The position numbers and the translations under genes were made by a program. Source: Hydrogenophilales bacterium (GTDB lineage: Bacteria > Pseudomonadota > Gammaproteobacteria > Burkholderiales > Thiobacillaceae). From it: a stretch of DNA of 64,000 nucleotides. Below the pieces are notes generated by a model. That model did no database searches. It saw nothing but the letters and a program-made list of their open reading frames with translations, and had not been told where the DNA came from. How positions within the stretch are numbered: the stretch's first letter is position 1; the number at the start of each line of letters is the position of its first letter. The stretch spans positions 28,120-92,119 of the forward strand of contig JADJYY010000016.1 in NCBI GenBank assembly GCA_016719465.1, written 5' to 3'. Below are positions 9,053 to 20,208 of this stretch, piece after piece.

Positions 9053-9565
9053 ATGGTCTTGCGCACTCCACGTCCCCCGCTTCTCTGGGCCCTGCTGGCG
9101 GCCGGATGCTTCGCCCTGGTGATTGGCAGCTTCGGCCTCACCGCCCGGCTGGATCTGCATCCCTGTCATCTGTGCATCTTCCAGCGTCTGCTGTTCATGG
9201 TTCTGGCCATCCTTGGCGCCCTGGCGGCCTGGCGCGCGGGTCGGCCCTCGGGACGCCTCGCGGGACTGGCGATCCCGCCCCTGGCCCTCTGGGGCGCGGG
9301 AGTGGCGACCTATCAAAGCTGGCTCCAGGCGCAGCCGCCGGGAAGCATTTCCTGCATGGCGGCGGAGCCCGGCCTCATCGAACGCCTGGTGGAATGGCTG
9401 GGCCAGCGCCTGCCCGAACTGTTCCTGGCCACGGGTTTTTGCGAGGAGGCGGAACTGATCATCCTGGGAATGACTCTGGCCAACTGGGCGCTGGTCGCCT
9501 TCCTCGCCTGCCTGATCACCGCCGCCTGGGCCCTGCTTGCGGCCCGCCCCGGGCGGCTCCGCTAA
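9053..9565 (+). CDS. dsbB: Disulfide bond formation protein DsbB
   Basis: 170-residue inner-membrane protein with four hydrophobic segments. It carries the quinone-side redox pair HPCHLC (C38/C41) and a second periplasmic Cys pair (ISCM and GFCEE), the DsbB pattern. It reoxidises DsbA and passes electrons to quinone. A DsbA-like gene follows 17 bases downstream. The start is ambiguous: ATG at 9053 has no clear ribosome site, whereas GTG at 9035 has GGAGG 10 bases upstream and would add six residues. That GGAGG abuts the mutY start codon on the other strand. Confidence 0.93.
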   Translation: MVLRTPRPPLLWALLAAGCFALVIGSFGLTARLDLHPCHLCIFQRLLFMVLAILGALAAWRAGRPSGRLAGLAIPPLALWGAGVATYQSWLQAQPPGSISCMAAEPGLIERLVEWLGQRLPELFLATGFCEEAELIILGMTLANWALVAFLACLITAAWALLAARPGRLR

Positions 9566-9582
9566 CTCACCGGAGATTTCCC

Positions 9583-10278
9583 ATGCCTTTGTCGAGACGC
9601 CAATTCAATCGCGCGCTTGTGGCCACCCTGGTGGCCGGCGCCTGGCCCACCGCGCGGGCCGCCAGGACGCCCCCGGCCAAATCATCGGCCATGGCGCTGG
9701 TGGAAGGACGGGACTGGGAGCCCATCACGCCGGCCCAGCCTGGCGACACTCCCGGCAAGATCGAGGTGCTGGAATTCTTTTCCTATGGTTGCGGCCATTG
9801 CCGGGACTTCCATCCCCTGGTGACCGCCTGGGCGGGGAAATTGCCCAAAGACGTCATCTTCCGCCGGGTGCCGGTGACCTTCGGCCGCGCCGCCTGGTCC
9901 AACCTGGCGCGGCTGTTCTATGCGCTGGAAGCGTCCGGACAACTGGCCCGGCTCGACCAGGCCGTGTTCGACGCCATCCACCTGCGTAAAACCAACCTCT
10001 ACACGGAGAAAGCGGCCCTGGATTGGGCATCGGGCCAGGGCGTCAAGGCTGCGGATTTCCGCGAGACCTTCCGTTCCTTCGCCGTGGAGACCAGGCTGGC
10101 CCGCGCCGAGCAGCTCGCTCGCCTCTACAAGGTCGAAGGTGTGCCACGGATCACCGTGGACGGACGCTACGCCGTGCTGGGCCAGGCCGCGAAAGGGCTA
10201 CCGGATCTGCTGGCCATCGCCGACGGCCTGCTCCGCCTTGCCCGGGATGGCCGGGCGTCAGGCCGGAATCGGGCATGA
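9583..10278 (+). CDS. dsbA: DsbA-like thiol:disulfide oxidoreductase
   Basis: 231-residue exported thioredoxin-fold oxidase with active site CGHC (residues 70-73) and the cis-Pro loop VEGVPRITVDG. The leader starts SRRQFNRAL before a hydrophobic core and an A-R-A cleavage site, so a twin-arginine (Tat) route is possible instead of Sec. GGAGA precedes the ATG. It works with DsbB just upstream. Its last codons overlap the start of a radical SAM gene (ATGA), tying the three genes into one transcript. Confidence 0.93.
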   Translation: MPLSRRQFNRALVATLVAGAWPTARAARTPPAKSSAMALVEGRDWEPITPAQPGDTPGKIEVLEFFSYGCGHCRDFHPLVTAWAGKLPKDVIFRRVPVTFGRAAWSNLARLFYALEASGQLARLDQAVFDAIHLRKTNLYTEKAALDWASGQGVKAADFRETFRSFAVETRLARAEQLARLYKVEGVPRITVDGRYAVLGQAAKGLPDLLAIADGLLRLARDGRASGRNRA

Positions 10279-11135
10279 CCAGGCCACCCCCGCTGTTGAC
10301 CACCGTCAACCACGACCGAGACATCGCCGGGATGACCCATGTCTATCCCGTGGTGTCCCGTCGCGCCCGGGGGGTCTCCGTCGGCATCAACCTTAATCCC
10401 AACAACGCCTGCAACTGGCGCTGCATCTATTGCCAGGTGCCCGGCCTGAAACGGGGCGGTCCGCCCCCCATCGACCTGGCATTGCTGGAGGATGAACTGC
10501 GCCGCATGCTGGAGGATGTGCTGCGGGGCGACTTCATGGCCCGCGCCGTGCCGGAGGGGATGCGTCGCCTGAACGACGTGGCGCTGTCCGGCAATGGCGA
10601 ACCCACCAGCGCCGGCGAGTTTCCGGCCGTGGTGCGCCTGGTCGGGCGGGTGCTGGCGGATTTCGGGCTGGCCGGAGAGATCAAGCTGGTGCTGATCACC
10701 AACGGCAGCCTGAGCCATAAACCCGCGGTACAGACGGGGCTACGGGCGATGGCCGCCCTGGGCGGCGAAGTCTGGTTCAAGTTCGACCGGGCGACACGGG
10801 AAGGCCTTGCCCTGGTCAATGACACGGAAACCGACCCGGAAGCCCATTTCCGCCGACTTGGGCGGGTCGCCGAGCTTTGCCCGACCTGGGTGCAGACCTG
10901 TTTGTTTTCCCTGGACGGGACGCCGCCGGCGGAACAGGAAGTGGAGGCCTATGTGGATATGCTGAGGCGGGCCAGGACGGAAATCCCCACCCTGGGGGGC
11001 GTGCTGCTCTACGGCCTCGCCCGGCCTTCGCTGCAACCGGAAGCCTCCCGCCTGGGCCGCCTGCCCCAGGGCTGGCTGGAGAACCTGGCGGGGCGCATCG
11101 AGGCACTGGGGCTGCCGGTAAGGGTCGATCCGTAG
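10275..11135 (+). CDS. Radical SAM protein
   Basis: 286-residue radical SAM enzyme with the cluster motif C-x3-C-x2-C (CNWRCIYC, residues 46-53), preceded by GINLNPNNA and followed by SGNGEPTSAGEF, a SAM-binding GGE-type motif. No other domain is obvious and the substrate is unknown. It resembles the short wyosine-like or 'Fe-S oxidoreductase' group. The ATG overlaps the dsbA stop by 4 bases, so expression is coupled to the disulfide genes; a functional link is not shown. Confidence 0.9.
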   Translation: MTRPPPLLTTVNHDRDIAGMTHVYPVVSRRARGVSVGINLNPNNACNWRCIYCQVPGLKRGGPPPIDLALLEDELRRMLEDVLRGDFMARAVPEGMRRLNDVALSGNGEPTSAGEFPAVVRLVGRVLADFGLAGEIKLVLITNGSLSHKPAVQTGLRAMAALGGEVWFKFDRATREGLALVNDTETDPEAHFRRLGRVAELCPTWVQTCLFSLDGTPPAEQEVEAYVDMLRRARTEIPTLGGVLLYGLARPSLQPEASRLGRLPQGWLENLAGRIEALGLPVRVDP

Positions 11136-11177
11136 GCTCCACCTCGCCCCTCCCCGGCACCCGGAGTCCGGAAACGC

Positions 11178-11928
11178 TTACAACAGGCTGGCGGTACCCG
11201 CCGCGAAGCGTTCCGCCAATCGCGCGCGGGTCAGGGTCAAGGCATCCAGGCCCTGTTCGTTGGTGAACATGTACATCCCTCCCAGCGGGCTGATCCAGCT
11301 GACCATCAGGATACGATCCTCCCCCGCCAGCGTGAAATGCAGCCGATCGCCGGGTTTGAGCCGGGGCAAGCCCTGGGGGATGTCCGGGATGCGCAGGGGG
11401 CTCCGGCGCCGTGGCGTACCGTTTCTTGCGTACCGCTTCGTTGCGTACCGTTTCCGCCAGCCTGGCGAGTTCCGTTTCGGCCCCGTCGACCCCCGGAATG
11501 GCGTCCATGCCGGTCACGATGCCCCGGGCATCCGCCTGATATTTGAGCCCCTCCCGCGCCACCGCCGCGTGCATCATGGCCAGGCGCTCGAACAGGACAT
11601 CCCGCTCCGGGCGGGGAATGGCCAGGGCGCTACAGCCTTCCTGAAGGCGGGCCAGGATGGCCGGCAGCATGCGCAACATCTGCTCGGTTTCCCGCTGGCC
11701 ATGCTTGGGAGCAAGACTCCAGAGCAGGGTATTGACGGTATCCCAGCCGGCGATCCAATCCGCGTCCTGATTGCCCTTGGCCATGAAGATGCCGGTCATG
11801 AGGCGGGCCCAGTGCCGGACCAGGAAATCATGCACGTCCTCCGGCGCCCGTTTCTCGCGCAGATGCTTTTCCATCTCCAGGCGGATGCGGTCGAGGACGT
11901 CCAGTTCACTGGGCACGGAATCGAACAT
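11178..11928 (-). pseudogene. DUF1631 C-terminal remnant, frameshifted
   Basis: Two adjoining frames together give about 249 residues that match only the C-terminal third of DUF1631 proteins, which are usually about 700 residues or more. The first frame runs from 11928 (MFDSVPSELDVLDRI) to about 11425. The second ends at 11178 with LKPGDRLHFTLAGEDR and SPLGGMYMFTNEQGLDAL. Removing one base from the TTT at 11422-11424 joins them. The break lies in a threefold GCGTACCG-type repeat (about 11414-11458). There is no ribosome site before the first ATG and nothing resembling the missing N-terminal part upstream. It is a truncated gene, with the frameshift perhaps a sequencing error. Confidence 0.7.
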
Positions 11929-12070
11929 GTGATGGTTGGGGCGCACGCGTGGATAACGGCGCACGCCGTCACATCTTTAGATTCAAGAAACCAGACTTTT
12001 TGCCGATAGCTAATCCTGCTACTCTTCGTCCGCTTTACCAGACTGGATTCACCAGGGAGTTTCAATCCGC

Positions 12071-13355
12071 ATGAATACCCCGCCGCGCTCTATTCGCAAA
12101 CGCCTGCTGCTGGCCCTGGCCACCCTTCCCTTCCTTGGCGTCGTCGCCGCCTTCGGCATCGCGCCGGACACCGCCATCGAGAGCATTCCCCGCGAGACCG
12201 TGGTCGAGAATGTGGACCCTGCCGGAGGCCAGCCCTACCGATAGCGGCGCTTTCGATTTCTGGCGCGAAGAACGCATCGGTCGGGGAGATACCCTGTCCA
12301 GCCTGCTGTCCCGCATGGGCGTGGCTGCCGGCGATACCCGCGAATTCCTGGCCGTCGCGCGTGACAGTCAACCCCTCGCCCGACTGGTTCCCGGCCGCAC
12401 CGTGTTGGCGCGCGTGACATCCGGCGGACAACTTCTGCTGTTCCGCTATCTGGCGTCCGACGAGACCCTGGTGGCGGTAAGCCGCGCCGGTGGCGCATTC
12501 AAGGCCCAGCAGCACAAGGTTGTTCTGGAACCGCGCATGATCATGCGCTCCGGAAAGATCCAGGGTTCCCTGTTCGGCGCCACCGATGCCGCCGACGTGC
12601 CCGACCGCATCGCCTCCGAGATGGCGGAAGCATTTTCCGGTGACATCGATTTCCATAAGGACCTGCGCCGGGGCGATCACTTCTCCGTGGTTTACGAGGG
12701 CTTCTATTTCGAGGGACAACTGGTCAGGACCGGGCGACTCATGGCGGCGGAATTCGTGAATCAGGACAAGCCTCACCAGGCGGTCTATTTCAAGGATGCC
12801 CAGGGCCGTGACGGCTACTACACGCCGGATGGCCAGAACATGAAGCGCGCCTTCCTCAAGTCTCCCATGCCCTTCACCCGGATCTCCTCCGGGTTCTCGA
12901 ATGCCCGCTACCACCCCGTGCTGCGCGAGTGGCGCGCCCACAAAGGCATCGATTACGCCGCCCCCACCGGTACCCCGGTACGCGCCGTGGCGGACGCCGT
13001 GGTCAATTTCGTCGGCAAGCGGGGGGGCTATGGCAATCTGGTCCTGCTCAACCACCAGGGCAACTACAGCACCGCCTACGGCCATCTTTCCCGTTTCGGC
13101 AAGGGCGTCAAACGGGGCGCGCGCATCAGCCAGGGGCAGGTCATCGGCTACGTGGGGGCGACGGGCCTGGCCACCGGGCCTCATCTCCATTACGAATTCC
13201 GCGTGGCGGGTCTCCAGAAAAATCCCCTGGCCTTGAAACTGCCCACGTCCTACCCCCTGGATGCGCGCGCGAAAATCCAGTTCGCCGGCATGGCGAGACC
13301 CCTGCTCGATCGCCTGGAATTACTGCGATCCACCAATCTGGCTTCCTTGAACTGA
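12071..13355 (+). pseudogene. M23 peptidoglycan endopeptidase (single frameshift)
   Basis: Secreted LytM-type murein hydrolase. The ATG at 12071 (AGGGAG upstream) opens a frame with an N-terminal membrane anchor (about residues 10-35) that stops at 12243. The next frame carries on with FWREERIGRGDTLSSLLSRMGV (an OapA/LysM-like domain), then the M23 core with HKGIDYAAPTGTPV, GHLSRF and GPHLHYEF zinc and catalytic motifs. Deleting one C from CCC at 12217-12219 gives an uninterrupted 427-residue protein of normal length. It is most likely an intact gene with a sequencing error. The family cleaves peptide cross-links during cell-wall growth. Confidence 0.85.
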
Positions 13356-13389
13356 TCCGCCGCGACCGGCTGGATCACCAGCTGGCGGG

Positions 13390-14139
13390 CTACAGGTTGC
13401 AGAAGGTCAGATCGAATTCCACATCCCTGTCGCAAAGACGGGGCTTCTGGATGGTGTCCGGCGACAAGAACCGGATATTCAGCGCGTACTTGTTGGCGCT
13501 CACCTCCGGGGCACAGGGGGCATCCATGGCCACCCGCAGGAGATGCGCGGTCCTGCCACCCAGCATGAGTTGAAACAGCCCCTGGCTGGCGGTGTGCTGG
13601 CTGACGTGGCCGCTATCCCGCAGGATGCGCAGGACGATATCCCCCGCACCCTTGAGAGGCAGCAGGGGGGCCAGCCATTGCATCAGATCGGCGCTACGCT
13701 TGCCGGGCGACTGGCTCAGCCAGAAGTGGTAAACGGGGAGATCGAAGCTGCAGGTACCGCCGGGAATGCCGGCGCGCCCCTTTATGCCCAGCAACCATTC
13801 ATTGTCCCGGACGTGCTGGCCGATCTTGCCGGTCATGGCATGGATATCGGCCAGGGCCGAGGTAATGTTTTTCAAGACTTCGCCGAGGCGGGTCGAATCC
13901 ACCGCCGGGTTGCTGCGCAGCGCTTCCAGGCTCGATTTCTGGCGTTCGAGTTCCTGGATGAGTTCGCTCTTCAACTCGGATCGGGCGGTGACATCGACGA
14001 TTTCGAAAATGCTCAGCAGGGCGGCATGATGGGAGCGCGGATCCTCCTCCCGAATGAAAAACAGGGCTTTGCCGAACAGATCCTCAAGCCGCAACCAGGT
14101 ACGGATGCGCTCATTGAGGGGGAATTCGTAAACAGTCAC
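13390..14139 (-). CDS. zapD: Cell division protein ZapD
   Basis: 249-residue ZapD (DUF1342), a cytoplasmic factor that bundles FtsZ filaments. The family features YEFPLNERIRTWLRLEDLF at the N terminus and FDLPVYHFWL and YALNIRFL later are clear. The start is a GTG at 14139 with no strong ribosome site. It follows coaE on the same strand, as in other Betaproteobacteria where pilD, coaE and zapD are linked. The usual yacG partner is not found after it. It is convergent with the M23 gene. Confidence 0.94.
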   Translation of the reverse strand: MTVYEFPLNERIRTWLRLEDLFGKALFFIREEDPRSHHAALLSIFEIVDVTARSELKSELIQELERQKSSLEALRSNPAVDSTRLGEVLKNITSALADIHAMTGKIGQHVRDNEWLLGIKGRAGIPGGTCSFDLPVYHFWLSQSPGKRSADLMQWLAPLLPLKGAGDIVLRILRDSGHVSQHTASQGLFQLMLGGRTAHLLRVAMDAPCAPEVSANKYALNIRFLSPDTIQKPRLCDRDVEFDLTFCNL

Positions 14140-14217
14140 CGGGCGTGTCCGACAGGTCGCATGAGAAATTCAGCGCAAAGGCTTGAATGGGCAGCGATTT
14201 TGCAGGATTGCCCGGCT

Positions 14218-14862
14218 TTAGTGCAATGAATTGTTGTGGTTTTTTTCTAAACAGGCGGTCGCGAGATGTAGATAAAGCGCATGCAATTGCCGCACGCTTT
14301 CTCGCAGCGCGGGTAAGTCAGCCCGATTTTCGATGACATCGTCCGCGATATTCATGCGTTCGAGGCGACCGGCCTGGGATGCGAGAATGGCCCTGGCCTG
14401 ATCCATGTCCACCCCGGGTCGGGCGGCGGTACGCAGAAGTTGCTGTGACTCGTCGCAATCCACCACGGCGATCCGGTCCAGGAAGGGACGGTATGCCGCC
14501 AGGTTTTCCGCCAGCAGGGGCACCACGATGACCACATAGGGACCCCAGGCGGATTCGATCTGGCGCAGCGATTCCTCGCGTATCAGGGGATGAAGAATGG
14601 CCTCCAGTCCGCGTCTCGAATCGGGATCGGCAAATACCCTCGCGCGCATGGCCACCCGATCGAGCGCGCCATCCCGATCGATCATCCCGGCACCGAACGC
14701 CGCCCTTATCGCGGGCAGGGCCGCGCCGCCGGGTGCCGTCAACTGTCGGGCGATGGCATCGGTATCCACCACGTCGGCCCCCAGGTCGGAGAGTATCCCG
14801 GCCACCGTGCTTTTACCCGACCCGACCCCACCGGTCAGTCCCAGGCGGAATCGTCGCGCCAT
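14218..14862 (-). CDS. coaE: Dephospho-CoA kinase
   Basis: 214-residue kinase for the last step of coenzyme A synthesis. It has the P-loop GGVGSGKS near the N terminus, DTDAIARQL, HPLIREE and a lid region. The start overlaps the pilD stop (TGATG), so it is translated together with the prepilin peptidase, a common betaproteobacterial arrangement. Length and motif order are normal. Confidence 0.95.
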   Translation of the reverse strand: MARRFRLGLTGGVGSGKSTVAGILSDLGADVVDTDAIARQLTAPGGAALPAIRAAFGAGMIDRDGALDRVAMRARVFADPDSRRGLEAILHPLIREESLRQIESAWGPYVVIVVPLLAENLAAYRPFLDRIAVVDCDESQQLLRTAARPGVDMDQARAILASQAGRLERMNIADDVIENRADLPALRESVRQLHALYLHLATACLEKNHNNSLH

Positions 14863-15764
14863 CAGCCCAACCAGAGGTGAACCAGGAAATCACCCCAGAA
14901 CAGGCCGATGACTCCACCCAGGGCAAGCCAGGGACCGAAGGGGATGGGTTTGGCGCGGTCATGGCCGCCGAAAATGATCATGGCGATCCCCACCAGGGCG
15001 CCGGCCAGACTCGCGACCAGGACAATCGGCAAGAGCATCTTCCAGCCCAGCCAGGCACCCAATGCCGCCAGCAATTTGAAATCGCCGAATCCCATGCCCT
15101 CCTTGCCGGTAAGCCCCTTGAACAAGTGATAGATGCCCCACAGGCAAAGATAGCCCGCCACCGCGCCGATAACGGCCTGTTCCAGCGGCACGAATACGTC
15201 ATTCAGGTTGACCAGCAGACCCGCCCAGGCCAAAGGCAGCGTGATGTTGTCCGGCAGCAGGCGGGTATCCAGGTCGATGAAGCTCAGCGCGATCAGGGCG
15301 GCCAGCAGGCACCAGGCCAGGAGCGCCTCGACCCCCAATCCCCAATGCCATGCCGCATAGGCGAACAGCAGGCCGGTAAGCGCCTCGACCAAAGGATAGC
15401 GCCACGAAATCGCCGCGCCACACGCCGAGCATCGCCCCCGCAGAAACAGCCAACTGAGGATGGGGACGTTTTCGTACCAGGCGATGCCATGCCCGCATTG
15501 CGGGCAGGCGGACGCGGGAGTCCAAAGATTGTAGGCGGCAAGCGCCCCGGCCCGGGATATTGCGCCATCCTCATGGGAGGGCGCCGGAACCGCTGGCAAG
15601 GCTTCCGCGTTTTCGCCGAGCCAGGCGCATTGCTCGCGCCACTCCCGCTCCAGCATGCGGGGCACCCGGTGTATGACCACATTGAGGAAGCTGCCCACCA
15701 GCAGACCCAGCACCAGGGCAAGGGTGAAAAAAACCCCTGGCTGGTCGGCGAACAGCTCCAGCAC
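14862..15764 (-). CDS. pilD: Type IV prepilin peptidase/N-methyltransferase
   Basis: 300-residue inner-membrane enzyme that cuts the leader of type IV prepilins and N-methylates the new end. The cytoplasmic zinc-binding loop has CPQC and CSAC. The two catalytic Asp lie in FIDLDTRLLPD and GMGFGDFK. Seven to eight hydrophobic segments are visible. It starts with GTG at 15764, 11 bases after the pilC stop. It is third in the pilB-pilC-pilD-coaE-zapD run. Confidence 0.96.
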   Translation of the reverse strand: MLELFADQPGVFFTLALVLGLLVGSFLNVVIHRVPRMLEREWREQCAWLGENAEALPAVPAPSHEDGAISRAGALAAYNLWTPASACPQCGHGIAWYENVPILSWLFLRGRCSACGAAISWRYPLVEALTGLLFAYAAWHWGLGVEALLAWCLLAALIALSFIDLDTRLLPDNITLPLAWAGLLVNLNDVFVPLEQAVIGAVAGYLCLWGIYHLFKGLTGKEGMGFGDFKLLAALGAWLGWKMLLPIVLVASLAGALVGIAMIIFGGHDRAKPIPFGPWLALGGVIGLFWGDFLVHLWLG

Positions 15765-15775
15765 GGCGGTATGGC

Positions 15776-16999
15776 TCAGATCACCGACCCCATCTTGAAG
15801 ATCGGCAGATACATGGCGATGACGATGCCCCCGATAAGCGTGCCCAGGATCACCATGATGAAGGGTTCCATCAGGCTGGAAATGCCCGCCACGGCTTCAT
15901 CCACTTCTCGTTCGTAATAATCGGCCACTTTTGAAAGCATGGAATCCAGTGAGCCGGACTCCTCGCCGATGGACACCATCTGGATCAGCATGTTGGGGAA
16001 AACGCCGGCCGTCTGCAGGCAAACCGCCAGGCTGGAGCCCGTGGCCACCTGGGTCTTGATCTTCATGGTGGCTTCCATGAACACGTGATTCCCCGCCGCC
16101 CCGGCCACCGAATCCAGGGCCTCCACCATGGGCACGCCCGCCGAGAACATGGATGAGAACGTCCGCGCCCAGCGGGATACCGTGGCCTTCTCGATCAGCG
16201 GTCCGAAGACCGGCACCTTCAGGATCCAGGCATCCATCCTGGCGCGCAGCGCCGGCGACCGCTGCCAGGCCCGCAATATCCCCGCCACGGCAAGGCCGAT
16301 GGCGCCAAAGATCATGTACCAATAGTTCACGAAAGCATCGGAGATGGTCATCACCAGCATGGTCAGGGCCGGCAGATCCTGGCCGGATTTCCCGTAAAGA
16401 TCCTTGAAGGCGGGAATGACGAAAATCATGATGCCGGCGGTGATGATGAAGGCCACCGTCAACACGATGGCAGGATAGAACAAGGCCGACTTGATCTTGC
16501 CCTTGATCGCCAGCATTTTTTCCTTGTAGGAAGCGATGCGGTCCAGCACGGTGTCCAGGATGCCAGCCTGCTCGCCGGCATAGACCAGGTTGCAGTAGAG
16601 CCCGTCGAAATATTTGGGGTACTTGCGGAAAGCGACACTCATGCTGGATCCGGTTTCCACGTCCGACTTGATGTCGCCCAGGAGACGTTGCAGGGACGCA
16701 TTGGCATGGCTGCGCGCGGAAATATCGAAAGCCTGCAACAGCGGCACGCCAGCCTTGAGCATGGTGGCCAACTGGCGGGTGAACAGGGCGATGTCCTTTT
16801 CGGTGATCTTCTGGCTGCGGGCAAACAGGCTCTGTTTGCGCACCTTGACCACATTGATGCCCAGGCGCCGCAAGGATTGGCGCACGAAGGCCTCGCCCGG
16901 GGCCAGCATTTCCCCCTTGACTTTCTTGCCGGTCTTGTCCGTGCCTTCCCAGTGGAAAGGCTCTTGCTTGGCGACCGCTGCACTCCGGGCTTGCGCCAT
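15776..16999 (-). CDS. pilC: Type IV pilus inner-membrane platform protein PilC
   Basis: 407-residue polytopic protein of the GspF family with the two repeated T2SSF domains (FTRQLATMLKAGVPLLQAFD and WARTFSSMFSAGVPMVEALD). The membrane helices are at about 175-200, 225-245 and 380-400. PilC sits in the inner membrane and couples the PilB motor to pilin assembly. AGGATAG precedes the ATG. It lies 14 bases after pilB. Confidence 0.96.
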   Translation of the reverse strand: MAQARSAAVAKQEPFHWEGTDKTGKKVKGEMLAPGEAFVRQSLRRLGINVVKVRKQSLFARSQKITEKDIALFTRQLATMLKAGVPLLQAFDISARSHANASLQRLLGDIKSDVETGSSMSVAFRKYPKYFDGLYCNLVYAGEQAGILDTVLDRIASYKEKMLAIKGKIKSALFYPAIVLTVAFIITAGIMIFVIPAFKDLYGKSGQDLPALTMLVMTISDAFVNYWYMIFGAIGLAVAGILRAWQRSPALRARMDAWILKVPVFGPLIEKATVSRWARTFSSMFSAGVPMVEALDSVAGAAGNHVFMEATMKIKTQVATGSSLAVCLQTAGVFPNMLIQMVSIGEESGSLDSMLSKVADYYEREVDEAVAGISSLMEPFIMVILGTLIGGIVIAMYLPIFKMGSVI

Positions 17000-17013
17000 C
17001 GGTGTCTATCCTC

Positions 17014-18735
<1,722 letters not shown>

Positions 18736-18814
18736 AGCCCCCTCTAGCCTCTTGAATTGGTGAATCCGCGCGGGATATTGCCCCCCACCCGGGCAAATGT
18801 AAAGAAACCCGAGC

Positions 18815-20086
18815 TCAGCCCGGGGCGCGGCGCGGGCCGATGCGCGCGGTCTTCACCATGCGATCCTGGACCTGGACGATTTCCACCGGATAACCCGCCA
18901 CCAGCACGCTGACCCCCGGCTCGGGCATGGCCTCCAGCTCCTCCAGCAGCAAACCGTTGAGCGTGCGCGGGCCGTCCACGGGAAAATCCATGCCCAATTT
19001 CCGATTCAACTCCCGCACCGGGACGGCGCCTTCCACCAGGCAACTGCCATCCGCTTCACGGATGCCGGATTCCAGCCCGCCGGGCAGCTCGGCGGTAAAT
19101 TCGCCGACGATCTCCTCCAGGATATCTTCCACCGTCACCAGCCCCAGCAACTCCCCATATTCGTCGACCACCAGTCCCAGCGACTGGCGGTTGGCCTGGA
19201 ATTGGGCCAGCTGGGTATAGAGCGTGGTTCCGGAAGGAATGTAATAGGGCTCCCGCAGGCAGGCGCGGAATTCGTTCACGTCGAATTCCGACTCCTTGAG
19301 CCGAGCCAGGGCGCGGCGCACATGCACCATGCCCACGACGTTGTTGGGTTCCCCCTCGTACACCGGCAATCGGGCATGGTGGCTGGTGGCGAGCTGACGC
19401 GGGATATCGTCGGGATCGGCGACCAGGTCGATGGCCTCGATCTGTCCCCGGGGCCGCATGGCGTCATCCACCGTCACATGCTCCAGATCGAACAGGTTCA
19501 TGAGGATGCTCCGATGCTGAGCGGGCAGGAAAGTCCCGGATTCGGCCAGCAAGGTTCGCAACTCCTCCACCCCCATGCTGTTGGCGGCGGCATCCTCGGG
19601 ACGCAGTCGCATCAGGCGCAGGAGCCCCTGCACGAACAGATTGACGAACCAGACCGCCGGGTAGAACAGCTTGAGCATGGGCGCCAGGATGAAGCTGGCG
19701 GCCGGCGCGATGCGTTCGGGATACGCGGCCCCAAGCACCTTGGGCGTCACCTCCGAAAACACCAGGATCAGGAAGGTGACCGCCACCGTGCCCAGGGTCA
19801 AGGCCAGCTCGCTCTCGCCGAACAGCCGGAAGCTGATGAGGGTCACCAGGGCGGCGGCGGCGGCATTCACCAGGTTGTTCCCCAGCAACACCACGCCGAG
19901 GAGTTTGTCCGTCTGCCCCAGCAGCCACTCCGCCAGCTTGGCGCCCCGATGTCCCGCCTTGGCAAGGGTTCTCAAGCGATAGCGGTTCACCGCCATCATG
20001 CTCGTCTCCGAGGACGAGAAAAACGCGGAGCACAACAGAAGCACGGCCAGGGCGCCGACCAGCGCGCCTAAAGGGATGGTATCCAA
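18815..20086 (-). CDS. CNNM/CorC-family membrane protein with CBS domains
   Basis: 423-residue protein with an N-terminal DUF21/CNNM membrane domain (four hydrophobic segments up to about residue 160), paired CBS domains (about 205-325) and a C-terminal CorC_HlyC domain (DGPRTLNGLLLEELEAMPEPG). The family is linked to magnesium/cobalt efflux or homeostasis; the substrate is not settled. The start is a TTG at 20086 without a clear ribosome site. It lies upstream of pilB on the same strand with an 80-base gap. Confidence 0.9.
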   Translation of the reverse strand: MDTIPLGALVGALAVLLLCSAFFSSSETSMMAVNRYRLRTLAKAGHRGAKLAEWLLGQTDKLLGVVLLGNNLVNAAAAALVTLISFRLFGESELALTLGTVAVTFLILVFSEVTPKVLGAAYPERIAPAASFILAPMLKLFYPAVWFVNLFVQGLLRLMRLRPEDAAANSMGVEELRTLLAESGTFLPAQHRSILMNLFDLEHVTVDDAMRPRGQIEAIDLVADPDDIPRQLATSHHARLPVYEGEPNNVVGMVHVRRALARLKESEFDVNEFRACLREPYYIPSGTTLYTQLAQFQANRQSLGLVVDEYGELLGLVTVEDILEEIVGEFTAELPGGLESGIREADGSCLVEGAVPVRELNRKLGMDFPVDGPRTLNGLLLEELEAMPEPGVSVLVAGYPVEIVQVQDRMVKTARIGPRRAPG

Positions 20087-20208
20087 GCGGACTTACGGGG
20101 ATTGCGACGGGCCGAGTTTAGCGTCAAGCGCGGGATGCGTCATGGCCGGGAAATCCTGGGCCACGCGAACGAGGGTCATCAGGGCGGATGACGCCCGGCC
20201 CATCCGTG

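Noticed and set aside
7630..10278. Single 882-residue protein ending in the DsbA sequence
   Set aside because: The upstream 650 codons are antisense to mutY and read through dsbB in a wrong frame; the real DsbA start is the ATG at 9583 with a ribosome site and a leader peptide.
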